64,000 nucleotides of DNA from contig JAEXGH010000031.1 of NCBI GenBank assembly GCA_023450935.1, positions 61,321-125,320 on the forward strand, written 5' to 3'. A program made the position numbers and the translations under genes. The notes under the pieces are model-generated. The model did no database searches, was not told the origin of the DNA, and saw only the letters and a list, made by a program, of their open reading frames with translations. Origin of the DNA: Verrucomicrobiota bacterium (lineage in GTDB: Bacteria > Verrucomicrobiota > Verrucomicrobiia > Opitutales > Intestinicryptomonadaceae). Positions within the stretch are counted from its first letter, which is position 1; the number at the start of each line of letters is the position of its first letter. This document shows, in pieces, positions 27,490 to 35,935 of the stretch.

Positions 27490-28230
27490 ATGTCAGGACA
27501 CAGTAAATGGGCCACAACCAAAAGACACAAGGCCGCCATCGACGCAAAGAGGGGTAAAATCTTCAGCGCGATAAGCAAGGACTTGACTCTCGCAGCCAAA
27601 GACGGCGGCGGAGACCCCACTACCAACGCCCGCCTTCGCATGCTTATCCAAAAGGCAAAGGCGGCTAACATGCCCGCCGATAACGTCGATAGAGCCATCA
27701 AAAAGGGAACGGGCGAAATTCCGGGTGTCATTTACGAACAGTTGCTCTATGAAGGTTATGGTCCGGGCGGTATCGGCATAATTGTCGAAGTTACAACCGA
27801 CAACAAAAACCGCGCCGCAAGCGATGTCCGCAGCACGTTTACCAAAAACGGCGGCAACCTCGCAGCTCCCGGAGCGTTGCAGTTCAACTTTACAAAACAG
27901 GGTCAGTTCATCGTAAGCGCGGATAAAACAACGGAAGACGCCCTTATGGACGTGGTTCTCGACGCCGGCGCAGAGGACATCATCAACAACGGCGATCACT
28001 TCGAAATACTCTGTCCCGTCGCGGCTTTCACCGCCGTTGGCGACGCCCTCGACAAGGCGGGCATACAGCCCGACGAAGCCGACTTGGCTTGGATTCCCAA
28101 CTCGGAAACTGATATTACCGACCCCGACTTGGCAAAGAAAATCATCAAGCTCACCGACGCCCTCGAAGACCTCGACGACGTTCAAAACGTATACTCGAAC
28201 GAGAATATCGACGACTCGCTCCTCGACTAA
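27490..28230 (+). CDS. yebC: YebC/PmpR-family protein
   Basis: 246 residues. The start GHSKWATTKRHKAAIDAKRGK and the GPGGIGIIVEVTTDNKNR block are diagnostic. Family members bind DNA as transcription regulators, and some have been linked to translation of proline stretches. A strong AGGAG lies 9 bases before the ATG. It follows yidC by 75 bases, so it may have its own promoter. Confidence 0.96.
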   Translation: MSGHSKWATTKRHKAAIDAKRGKIFSAISKDLTLAAKDGGGDPTTNARLRMLIQKAKAANMPADNVDRAIKKGTGEIPGVIYEQLLYEGYGPGGIGIIVEVTTDNKNRAASDVRSTFTKNGGNLAAPGALQFNFTKQGQFIVSADKTTEDALMDVVLDAGAEDIINNGDHFEILCPVAAFTAVGDALDKAGIQPDEADLAWIPNSETDITDPDLAKKIIKLTDALEDLDDVQNVYSNENIDDSLLD

Positions 28231-28263
28231 TTTTTCGTCCAGTCTGCACAAATTTGCGAAGGA

Positions 28264-28295
28264 GGCAATCGGACAAACCGTTGCCCCTTTGTTTT
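28264..28295 (+). terminator. Probable terminator after yebC
   Basis: GGCAATCGG pairs with CCGTTGCC with one bulged T around ACAAA, followed by CCTTTGTTTT. The T-run is interrupted, so efficiency may be modest. Confidence 0.55.
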
Positions 28296-28463
28296 AAAAC
28301 CCGACGCTCCGAACCCCATCGGGGCTTCCCTGCGGGAAACACTCTCGGCGGAGGATTCGCGCGCGGCTGCCGCCGGCGCATTTCTGAAGAAGGAGGGCGG
28401 TTCGCCCGCAAAAAAAGAACAACCAACCCGCGCCGGTAATGACGCGTTTAGAAAACACAAAAT
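28296..28463 (+). other. GC-rich leader region upstream of leuC
   Basis: Contains successive small hairpins: CCCC-AT-CGGGG, TTCCC-TGC-GGGAA, and GGGCG-GTT-CGCCC near 28394. An open frame here is Arg/Gly-rich with no recognisable family, so I do not call it a gene. A structured leader of leuC is possible, but there is no run of Leu codons as in classic attenuators. Confidence 0.35.
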
Positions 28464-29858
28464 ATGAAACAAACTCTATTCGAAAAAGTATGGCAAAAAC
28501 ACGCCGTCCGCCAGTTGCCCGACGGCTCTACGCAGTTGCTTGTGGGCACGCATCTTCTGCACGAAGTAACAAGCCCGCAGGCGTTCGGAATGTTGCGCAC
28601 GCTCAAGCTCAAGGTTAAATATCCGCAGCGCACTTTCGCGACTGTTGACCACATCATTCCCACAGACGACCGAACCGAACCCTACAAGGACGCAACCGCA
28701 TACGAAATGCTCACTGAACTTCGCAGAAACTGCAAAGACAACGGCATAACTTTCTTCGACGTCAACACGGGTTCGCAAGGCGTAATCCATATCGTCGCCC
28801 CAGAACAGGGGCTTATCCACCCCGGAATGACCGTCGCCTGCGGAGACTCGCACACGGCTACGCACGGCGCGTTTGGGGCAATCGCCTTCGGTATCGGCAC
28901 AAGCCAAGTCCGCAACGTTTTGGCAACGCAGACGCTCTCGTTTAAAAAACTAAAAGTCCGCCGCGTGAACGTCAACGGCAAGCTCCGCAAGGGCGTGTAC
29001 CCCAAGGACGTAGCGTTGCACATTATCCGCAAGCTCGGCGTCAACGGCGGCATCGGCTACGCCTACGAATTCGGCGGGCAGGTTTTCGACGACATGTCTA
29101 TGGAAGGCAGAATGACTGTCTGCAACATGGCAATCGAAGGCGGCGCGCGCATCGGCTACATCAACCCCGACCAAAAAACTTTCGACTACCTCCGCGGTCG
29201 CCCCTACGCCCCCAAAGGCGTAGACTTCGACAAGGCGGTAGAATACTGGAAAACAATGGCTTCGGACGAAGGCTGCCAATACGACGACGTTGTAGAATTT
29301 GACGGCTCGGAAATTCTGCCCACTGTCACATGGGGAGTCAATCCCTCGCAGGCAATTTTCGTGACCGAAAACATTCCCAACCCCGCCGCCATCGCCGACG
29401 AAACACAGCGCAAGGACGCCGCCGACGCCCTCGCCTACATGGGGCTGCAACCCGACACTCCCATCTTGGGAACGAAAATCGACGTTGCATTCATCGGCTC
29501 ATGCACTAACGGCCGCCTCTCCGACTTCGAGGAAGCAGCCGCGTATCTGAAGGGCAAGAAGGTTGTCGCAAACGTCAAGGCTCTCGCCGTCCCGGGGTCG
29601 CAGATTGTAGACAAGCTCGCGCGAGCGAAAGGTTTGGACAAAATCTTCACCGAAGCGGGTTTTGAATGGAGAAATGCGGGCTGTTCAATGTGTTTAGCAA
29701 TGAATCCCGACAAGCTCATTGGCAATCAGGTTTGCGCTTCGACATCGAACCGCAACTTCAAGGGCCGCCAAGGCAGTCCCACAGGCAGAACCATTCTTAT
29801 GAGTCCCTTAATGGTCGCCACTGCCGCGGTTCACGGCCACATTTTTTATGACTCCTAA
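28464..29858 (+). CDS. leuC: 3-isopropylmalate dehydratase large subunit
   Basis: 464 residues. With LeuD it isomerises 2- to 3-isopropylmalate in leucine synthesis, using a [4Fe-4S] cluster. VGTHLLHEVTSPQAF, CGDSHTATHGAFG and FGIGTSQV are at the N-terminal side. The cluster Cys are in IGSCTNGR near 348 and GCSMCLAMNPD near 408 and 411. No leuD follows: the next 300 bases are repeats and the next gene is on the other strand. No SD before the ATG. Confidence 0.95.
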   Translation: MKQTLFEKVWQKHAVRQLPDGSTQLLVGTHLLHEVTSPQAFGMLRTLKLKVKYPQRTFATVDHIIPTDDRTEPYKDATAYEMLTELRRNCKDNGITFFDVNTGSQGVIHIVAPEQGLIHPGMTVACGDSHTATHGAFGAIAFGIGTSQVRNVLATQTLSFKKLKVRRVNVNGKLRKGVYPKDVALHIIRKLGVNGGIGYAYEFGGQVFDDMSMEGRMTVCNMAIEGGARIGYINPDQKTFDYLRGRPYAPKGVDFDKAVEYWKTMASDEGCQYDDVVEFDGSEILPTVTWGVNPSQAIFVTENIPNPAAIADETQRKDAADALAYMGLQPDTPILGTKIDVAFIGSCTNGRLSDFEEAAAYLKGKKVVANVKALAVPGSQIVDKLARAKGLDKIFTEAGFEWRNAGCSMCLAMNPDKLIGNQVCASTSNRNFKGRQGSPTGRTILMSPLMVATAAVHGHIFYDS

Positions 29859-29910
29859 AGTGGCGGCAATCGGCTTTACCGATGTGCCTTTGCTTATTAG
29901 TTAAAGTTTT
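29854..29910 (+). repeat. Intergenic palindromic repeat, copy B
   Basis: Head CCTAAAGTGGCGGC, hairpin with arms ATCGG and CCGAT around CTTTA, then GTGCCTTTG and the tail CTTATTAGTTAAAGTTTT. The paired T-to-C and A-to-G changes relative to the ATTGGC/GCCAAT arms keep the stem. It begins in the last codon of leuC. Confidence 0.85.
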
Positions 29911-29926
29911 TTAGGACTTCTAATGC

Positions 29927-29966
29927 GGCGGAGTTGAGTTCATCTCGACTCCGCCTTTGTTTTTTG
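29927..29966 (+). terminator. Strong Rho-independent terminator after leuC
   Basis: GGCGGAGTTGAG pairs with CTCGACTCCGCC (12 bp with one T-G wobble) around TTCAT, followed by TTTGTTTTTT. It is embedded in the repeat cluster and its left arm uses the GGCGG head of a repeat module. Confidence 0.88.
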
Positions 29967-29990
29967 ATTCTAATCTTTAATTCAAAGTAA

Positions 29991-30023
29991 AAGCGGTATT
30001 GGCAAAGCCAATCCGCGTTTTTT
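29991..30023. repeat. Palindromic repeat, copy C (short, terminator-like)
   Basis: GCGG-T-ATTGGC, loop AAA, GCCAAT-CCGC, then GTTTTTT. It is the core hairpin without the long tail. The T-run means it could act as a terminator for plus-strand transcripts. Confidence 0.75.
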
Positions 30024-30032
30024 ATATGTTTG

Positions 30033-30083
30033 TAAGTGGCGGCGGCGTGCAAAGCCCGTCCGCCTTTGCCTGTCCACTAAAGT
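30033..30083 (+). repeat. Degenerate copy of the palindromic repeat
   Basis: The head GTAAGTGGCGGCGG, a decayed centre (GTGCAAAGCCCG), CCGCCTTTG and CACTAAAGTT follow the module order of copies B, E and F. Confidence 0.55.
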
Positions 30084-30089
30084 TGCGCT

Positions 30090-30146
30090 ACTTTAATCAA
30101 TAATCAAAGGCGCATTGCCACAGGCAATCGCCGCCTCTTCAGGAAT
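30090..30146 (-). repeat. Intergenic palindromic repeat, copy D
   Basis: On the minus strand: head TTCCTGAAGAGGCGGCG, hairpin arms ATTGCC and GGCAAT around TGT, then GCGCCTTTG and ATTATTGATTAAAGT. The arms differ from copy A by a paired G-to-C/C-to-G change that preserves the stem. It lies nine bases beyond the end of the esterase gene. Confidence 0.85.
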
Positions 30147-30155
30147 CGTAAAAAG

Positions 30156-31391
30156 TTATAAAAAAGATGATATGCGGTTGCCGCGCGAATCGGTCGCGGT
30201 GATGTAGAAAATTTTTGCGTCTTTGGGCAATTCGGCACGCGCAATTTTTCCGCTTATTTTCATGGGCACAGACTGCCATTTGTATTTGCTCGAACTTTCG
30301 CCCTCGGCGTAGGTAAAGAAAAGTTCGGCTTTTCTGGCATCGCCGACATTGCACGAAATAACGTTTCCGTCGCGCTCCACTTTCCCGATTTCGGGGAACG
30401 GCTCAGTTTTGTTGAGTTTTGACGAAATGAATTTTTCGATTTCGGGCACGCCCCATCCCTGCCCGTGTCCATGCCCCAAAGTGGAAATAAGCAGCGTCTG
30501 CGCCTTTGCAAGCTTTGCGGATTTTGTCCAAATAGTAAGCGGGTAATAGGGGTCTTTGGGGGAGTTTACAAACAGCATGGGCACCGTTTCAATCTCGAGC
30601 GATTTCGACGGGTCGAACAGTTCAATCCAGCGTTTTTGCGATTCCGTTCCCGCGCCGGTGTAGCCGCTCCAATCAAAGCAGTCGGTTTTTTCGTAAATGA
30701 AACCGCAGCCGTAGACGGGCACTGCCGCCTTGAATCTGCCGTCTATGCCCGAAGCAAGGCACGTCAGAAACCCTCCCCAGCTAATTCCCGTAATTGCCGT
30801 TTTTCCCGCGTCAACTTCGGGAAAAGAGCGAATCAGAGAATGCGCGCGGACAATCGCCCCCACGGCAAAATACGCCCACGCCTGATTCCCCGTTTTCCCG
30901 TCCGCCAACGATACCGTTTTCGGAGTGTGTTCGGGGCCGCCATTGTCAAGGTGTTTTCTGCTTTCCAGTCTGTACGCCGAAACTTTTTTGCGCAATTCCG
31001 GCGTAATTTTTTCGTAAAGCGCGTCCGCGCCGTTGCCGCGCCAGTCTATGGCTATCGCCGCATAGCCGCGTGCCGCCCACAGCTCTACCCACTTTGCATA
31101 CGCCCGTCCGCCGCCGCCGTGGACACATACAACTGCGGGCAGATTTTTGTCGGTCGCGCCGCCTTTCAAAATCGACGGAGTGCAGTAATAGGCAAAAACT
31201 TCCGTCGGCTTTCCGCCGAGTTTTTCGCCTTCAAAGTAGAGCTTTAGAGCCTTTGTGTTTTCGCCCGCTCCGTCAAAGCGGTATTTGGGGACGGGGAATT
31301 TTTGAATGTCAGCCCAAAAGGCGGAATCGAACGCGAACGCGGCGGCGCAAAACCCCAGACACGCCACAACAACAATAACAAGCTTTTTCAT
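30156..31391 (-). CDS. Secreted alpha/beta hydrolase, acetyl xylan esterase-like
   Basis: 411 residues with a clear signal peptide ending near AAAFA at residue 20. VCVHGGGG is the oxyanion region, GISWGG near 203-208 carries the nucleophile Ser, NSPKDPYYPL the likely acid Asp, and GHGHGQGW the catalytic His. The fold resembles the acetyl xylan esterase/dienelactone hydrolase group. It probably removes ester groups from plant polysaccharide in the periplasm; the exact ester is not evident. It is a single gene with the repeat cluster at its 3' end. Confidence 0.78.
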   Translation of the reverse strand: MKKLVIVVVACLGFCAAAFAFDSAFWADIQKFPVPKYRFDGAGENTKALKLYFEGEKLGGKPTEVFAYYCTPSILKGGATDKNLPAVVCVHGGGGRAYAKWVELWAARGYAAIAIDWRGNGADALYEKITPELRKKVSAYRLESRKHLDNGGPEHTPKTVSLADGKTGNQAWAYFAVGAIVRAHSLIRSFPEVDAGKTAITGISWGGFLTCLASGIDGRFKAAVPVYGCGFIYEKTDCFDWSGYTGAGTESQKRWIELFDPSKSLEIETVPMLFVNSPKDPYYPLTIWTKSAKLAKAQTLLISTLGHGHGQGWGVPEIEKFISSKLNKTEPFPEIGKVERDGNVISCNVGDARKAELFFTYAEGESSSKYKWQSVPMKISGKIARAELPKDAKIFYITATDSRGNRISSFL

Positions 31392-31580
31392 AAGGCAAAA
31401 ATCATTTTATATCGGAATTATGTCAATTAAAATCCGCCGAAAAAAACTGCAAAAATAGTTGATTTTTTGCGAAAAAATTCTGACTATTCAGGTAGCGACG
31501 ATTGGCGGAGGAATGTTTTGGCGGCTTGTTTGACGCCGGCGGCCGAATTGGCGCGAAACACTTTTTATATGGAAGAATTT

Positions 31581-32708
31581 ATGAAGGGAAGAGCTTTGTT
31601 TTTTGTCTGCGCTGCGGCGGTCGGCGCGTTGTTTTCGGGCGGCTGTTTTCAAAAAGAAGACGCCGTCGTAAAAAAGACATACAATCAGGTCGAGGTTGCA
31701 AAACCCGTCAGGCGCACAATCGAAATTTGGGACGAATACACCGCAAGGCTTGAGGGCGAGAAGGCGGTGGAAATACGCGCGCGCGTTTCGGGATATCTCG
31801 AAAAAATCCGCTTCAAGGACGGAGATTTTGTGAAGGCGGGAAGCGTTTTGTTCGAAATCGACCCCCGCCCCTTCAAGGCGGTTGTGGACGCCAACACGGC
31901 TACCGTCCGCGAAGTCGAGGCGAAAATCGAGCTTGCCAAAAACAACCTGCGCCGCGCCGAAGAACTGTTCATTTCGAACGCAATCTCCAAGGAGGTTTTG
32001 GAGACGCGAAAAAGCGAAGTAAATTCGCAGCAGGCACTGCTTATGAGTGCGAAGGCAAAGCTGCAGGAAGCCCAGCTGAATCTGGAATTCACAAAAATAA
32101 CGTCGCCCATCTCGGGTTATGTCAGCCGCCGAATGGTAGACGAAGGTAACCTTGTGAACGCGTCCACAACCCTTATGGCGACAATCGTCTCGCGCGATAC
32201 AATCTATGCGTATTTCGATATCAGCGAACGCGACGTCATAAAATACACAAACAACGGGCTCCTCGCGAAAATCGACACAAAAAACAGACAGGGACCGCCC
32301 GTAAAACTCACGCTCATGGACGAAAAAGAGCCGTCGCACTTCGGCAAGCTTACGTATGTCGATAACGCGCTGGAGTCGTCGAGCATCGGAATGCGCGCCG
32401 ACATAGACAACGCCGACGGCAAGCTTCTTCCGGGCATGTATGCAAGTATTCTCCTGCGCGGCGGAGACCCAAAAGAGTGCATTCTCCTTCCCGAATCGAC
32501 TGTCGATACAGACCTCGTGGACAGATTCGTGCGCGTTGTAAACGCCCAGAACAAGGTGGAATACCGCGTGGTCGAAGTTGGGGAGTCGGTCAACAATATG
32601 CTCATAATAACCGCGGGGCTTGACGGCACTGAAAACATTGTAATAAACGGAATCCAGCGCGCCGAATACGGGAAAACGGTGCAACCGATTTACAAGGAGA
32701 TAAAGTAG
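31581..32708 (+). CDS. RND efflux periplasmic adaptor (membrane fusion lipoprotein)
   Basis: 375 residues. The N-terminus MKGRALFFV leads to a lipobox-like SGGC near residue 20. Lipoyl-like halves flank a coiled hairpin (ARVSGYLEKIRFKDGDFVKAG and SPISGYVSRRMVDEGNLV), and the HAE1 adaptor pattern DPRPFKAVVDA is present. It links the inner membrane pump to an outer membrane channel. GGAAG just upstream supports the ATG at 31581 over upstream alternatives. No TolC-like gene or regulator is in the window. It is one base from the pump gene. Confidence 0.93.
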   Translation: MKGRALFFVCAAAVGALFSGGCFQKEDAVVKKTYNQVEVAKPVRRTIEIWDEYTARLEGEKAVEIRARVSGYLEKIRFKDGDFVKAGSVLFEIDPRPFKAVVDANTATVREVEAKIELAKNNLRRAEELFISNAISKEVLETRKSEVNSQQALLMSAKAKLQEAQLNLEFTKITSPISGYVSRRMVDEGNLVNASTTLMATIVSRDTIYAYFDISERDVIKYTNNGLLAKIDTKNRQGPPVKLTLMDEKEPSHFGKLTYVDNALESSSIGMRADIDNADGKLLPGMYASILLRGGDPKECILLPESTVDTDLVDRFVRVVNAQNKVEYRVVEVGESVNNMLIITAGLDGTENIVINGIQRAEYGKTVQPIYKEIK

Positions 32709-32709
32709 A

Positions 32710-35700
32710 ATGAAGTTTTCGCACTTCTTTATCCACCGCCCGATTTTCGCGTCGGTAATTTCCATTGTAATAGTTCTCACGGGAATTTTGGCGTTCAAAA
32801 ATCTGTCGATAACACAGTATCCGACAATCGCGCCGCCGTCGGTTTCGGTCTACGGCTCATACGCCGGCGCTTCGCCGCAAATCATTATGGACACGGCAAT
32901 CGCGCCGCTGGAGCAGCAGCTTAACGGCGTGGAGAATATGATTTACATGTTCAGTTCGGCGAACGCGAACGGCAGCTGGTCTATCCAGATTTATTTCGAA
33001 ACGGGAACGAACGTCGATATGGCGCAGGTGCTTGTGCAAAACAAGGTAAACCAAGCCACGTCGCGCCTGCCGAAGGAAATCAGGGATATGGGCGTTACGG
33101 TCAAGAAGCGTTCGACAGACTTCATAATGTCAATCAACCTCATTTCGCCCGACGGCTCGCGCGACAAAGTGTATTTGTCGAACTATGCAATCACGCAAAT
33201 GCAGGACAAGCTCGCGCGCGTATACGGCGTGAGCGAATTCTCGGTTTTCGGCGCGCGCGAATACAGCATGCGAATCTGGATGCAGCCCGACCGCCTCGAG
33301 GCTCTCGACCTCTCGCCGGCGCAGGTTGTAAGCGCCATTCAGGAGCAGAACAAACAGGTCGCCGCAGGACGCCTGAACGCTCCGCCGCTGCAGACGGGCG
33401 CAGCCTACGAGCTGCTCATCAACGCGCGCGGACGCCTCCAGACAAAGGAGGAGTTCGAAAACGTGATAGTCAAATTTATGCCCGACGGAAAAATAATAAA
33501 GCTAAAGGACATTGCGCGCATAGAGCTTGGCTCTTACAATTACGATACGGAATCGCGGCTGAACGGGCAGAAATCGGTGGCATTGGGGGCGTATCAGCTG
33601 CCCGACACCAACGCGCTGGAGTCGGCGCGGCAAATCAAGGAGACTGTGGCGGAAATGAAAAAATCGTTCCCGCCGGGAGTTGACTGCGTTATCGGCTACG
33701 ACACCACAGAATACACGCTCGAGTCAATCGACGCCGTTTACAGGACGATTTTCGAGGCGGTCATTTTGGTGGTCGCCGTAATTATGCTTTTTATGCAGAA
33801 CCTGCGCGCGGCGTTGATTCCGCTGTTCGCAATTCCCGTGTCGCTGGTGGGAACGTTCGCGGTGATGTATGCGTTCGGGTTCACGATTAACAACCTGACG
33901 CTGTTCGGTCTTGTGCTGGCAATCGGCATTGTCGTTGACGACGCCATTGTCGTCGTCGAAAACGTCGAGCGAAACATGCGGCGCGGCTTAAACGTAGTGA
34001 AGGCAACGGAAGTTTCCATGAGTGAAATTCAGGGTGCGCTTGTGGCAATCGTGCTTGTTTTAAGTTCGGCGTTCTTGCCGACGGCGTTTTTGAGCGGCAT
34101 TTCGGGACAGTTCTACAGGCAGTTCGCAATAACGATAGCGGCCTCCACAATGATTTCGGGGCTGGTGTCGCTTACGCTCACGCCCGCGCTGTGCGCGCTA
34201 CTGCTTAAAGACCACAAACACGCGGAAAACAAGAGCCTTCTGCACAGGCTCTACGGCTGCACTCTGGGGCTTTTCTTCAGGGGCTTTAACGCGTGTTTCG
34301 ACTGGACTTCGCGCATCTACGGCAAAGCCGTGCGCGGCTTCCTGCGTTTTGCGGCGATAATGCTGCTTCTTTACTGCGGAATTTTATACTGCACCTACGA
34401 GACGTTCGTTCTCACCCCCACGGGTTTCATTCCCAAACAGGACAGAGGCATTGTAAAGGCGGCAATCAAAATGCCCCCGAGCGCGTCGTTCGAGAGAACA
34501 GACAAGGTTATGGAGAAAATCGACAGGCTGCTTTCGGGTATTCCCGGGGTTCGTCAAGTTGTGTGCACGACAAACTCCAACAAGACGGGCGATGTTACAA
34601 TGCGCCTTGAAAACCGCCATCAGCGCGACAAACTCGGACAGAGTATGGAAAAAATTATGGAGCAGGCGCGCGTTCTGCTTCTGGAAAACGTGATGGAGGC
34701 GCAGACGAACGTAATGACGCCCGCGTCGGTTCCGGGGATAGGCTCGGGCGCGGACTTCAAGTTCTATCTGCAGGACAAGGTGGGCTTGGGAACGGACGCG
34801 GTTGACAAATACATAAATCTGCTGGCTGAGGAAATCGACAAAATGCCGATTGTCTCGAGCGCATTCGCCCACTACAAGGCGCGCAATCCGCAGCTGTTCC
34901 TCGACATCGACCGCGAACGCGCACAAAAGCTCAACGTCCCCATTACGTCGATTTTCCAAACGCTGCAATACAACCTCGGCTCGGTATACGTAAACGACTT
35001 CAACATCTTGGGGCGTGTCTACCGCGTTATGGCGCAGGCCGAAAGCACAAGCCGCACGCAGATTTCCGACATCTACAAGCTGCGCGTTCAAAATGCGCAA
35101 AACAAGAACGTGCCGCTGGGCTCGGTGCTTTCAATCAGGCGCGTCGTCGGGCCCGAGGCAATCTACCGCTACAACCTCTACCAGACCGCCGCCGTTCAGG
35201 GCAACTTGAAAAAGGGCGTTAGCACCGGTCAGGCAATCAGGGAAATAGAGGCTTTGTGCAAGCGCGTTTTGCCCGCGGGTATGGATATAGAATGGACGGA
35301 CTTGGCGTATCAGGAAAAGAAGGCAGGCAACACCGCAATCTACATTTTCGCAACGTGCGTGCTGTTCGTATTCCTAATTCTCGCGGCTCTCTACGAAAGC
35401 TGGACGCTGCCGTTTGCAATTATACTGATTGTGCCGATTGTCCTGCTGTTTGCCCTGTTGGGCGTCAATATCAGAAGCCTCGGCAACAATTTGATGACGC
35501 AAATAGGCTTCATCGTGCTGATAGGGCTTGCGTGCAAAAACGCAATTTTGATTGTCGAATTTTCCAAGCAGCGCGAGGACGGGGGCGAGGACATCTACAC
35601 CGCCGTGGAAATAGCCTCCAAACAGCGTCTGCGTCCGATTGTAATGACTTCGATGGCGTTCATTCTGGGCGTCGTGCCGCTCGCCTACGCGTCGGGACCG

Positions 35701-35838
35701 GGGTGCGAACTGCGCCAGCCGCTCGGAACGTGCGTGCTCTTCGGTATGCTCGGAGTAACGATTTTAGGCTGCATAATGACGCCCGTGTTCTACTACTCTA
35801 TACGCCGACTCTTCGGCAAACCGAAGCTTGTAAAGTAG
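32710..35838 (+). CDS. RND efflux pump, HAE1 (AcrB-like) family
   Basis: 1042 residues, full length. The proton-relay Asp pair lies in IVVDDAIVVVENVERNM near residue 410 and the relay Lys in LACKNAILIVEFSK. N-terminal FFIHRPIFASVISI, the SQRYP-type STDFIMSINL segment and two large periplasmic loops fit a trimeric drug or metabolite exporter. AAGGAG lies nine bases before the ATG. The substrate cannot be told. A bidirectional terminator follows. Confidence 0.96.
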   Translation: MKFSHFFIHRPIFASVISIVIVLTGILAFKNLSITQYPTIAPPSVSVYGSYAGASPQIIMDTAIAPLEQQLNGVENMIYMFSSANANGSWSIQIYFETGTNVDMAQVLVQNKVNQATSRLPKEIRDMGVTVKKRSTDFIMSINLISPDGSRDKVYLSNYAITQMQDKLARVYGVSEFSVFGAREYSMRIWMQPDRLEALDLSPAQVVSAIQEQNKQVAAGRLNAPPLQTGAAYELLINARGRLQTKEEFENVIVKFMPDGKIIKLKDIARIELGSYNYDTESRLNGQKSVALGAYQLPDTNALESARQIKETVAEMKKSFPPGVDCVIGYDTTEYTLESIDAVYRTIFEAVILVVAVIMLFMQNLRAALIPLFAIPVSLVGTFAVMYAFGFTINNLTLFGLVLAIGIVVDDAIVVVENVERNMRRGLNVVKATEVSMSEIQGALVAIVLVLSSAFLPTAFLSGISGQFYRQFAITIAASTMISGLVSLTLTPALCALLLKDHKHAENKSLLHRLYGCTLGLFFRGFNACFDWTSRIYGKAVRGFLRFAAIMLLLYCGILYCTYETFVLTPTGFIPKQDRGIVKAAIKMPPSASFERTDKVMEKIDRLLSGIPGVRQVVCTTNSNKTGDVTMRLENRHQRDKLGQSMEKIMEQARVLLLENVMEAQTNVMTPASVPGIGSGADFKFYLQDKVGLGTDAVDKYINLLAEEIDKMPIVSSAFAHYKARNPQLFLDIDRERAQKLNVPITSIFQTLQYNLGSVYVNDFNILGRVYRVMAQAESTSRTQISDIYKLRVQNAQNKNVPLGSVLSIRRVVGPEAIYRYNLYQTAAVQGNLKKGVSTGQAIREIEALCKRVLPAGMDIEWTDLAYQEKKAGNTAIYIFATCVLFVFLILAALYESWTLPFAIILIVPIVLLFALLGVNIRSLGNNLMTQIGFIVLIGLACKNAILIVEFSKQREDGGEDIYTAVEIASKQRLRPIVMTSMAFILGVVPLAYASGPGCELRQPLGTCVLFGMLGVTILGCIMTPVFYYSIRRLFGKPKLVK

Positions 35839-35878
35839 CGCGCGGCAATCGGCAAAACAGTATAAATTTGCAAAACAA

Positions 35879-35909
35879 AAAGGGTGTTCCGTTCGGGACG
35901 CCCTTTTTT
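35879..35909. terminator. Bidirectional terminator between the RND pump and cstA
   Basis: AAAGGGTGTTCC pairs with GGGACGCCCTTT (12 bp with two wobbles) around GTTC, with a T-run on the right and an A-run on the left. It can serve both convergent genes. Confidence 0.92.
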
Positions 35910-35935
35910 CGCCGAAAAAAGTTCCGAAAAATCCG

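Noticed and set aside
28254..28439. Arg-rich small protein before leuC
   Set aside because: The composition follows from GC-rich hairpins, there is no family match, and the opposite strand is open as well.
29854..30146. CRISPR-like array
   Set aside because: The repeats are unequal, occur in both orientations and are not separated by spacers of constant length; no cas gene is near.
31512..31532. Six-residue leader peptide with GGAGG before the RND operon
   Set aside because: The purine run is only about one base from the ATG, too close to act as an SD, and there is no attenuator stem after it.
31488..32798. Long open frame on the minus strand over the RND adaptor
   Set aside because: It is the mirror of the adaptor gene, without domains; the plus-strand protein has clear family motifs. 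Similar mirrors over 38.8-40.0, 45.7-47.0 and 22.1-23.1 kb were dropped for the same reason.
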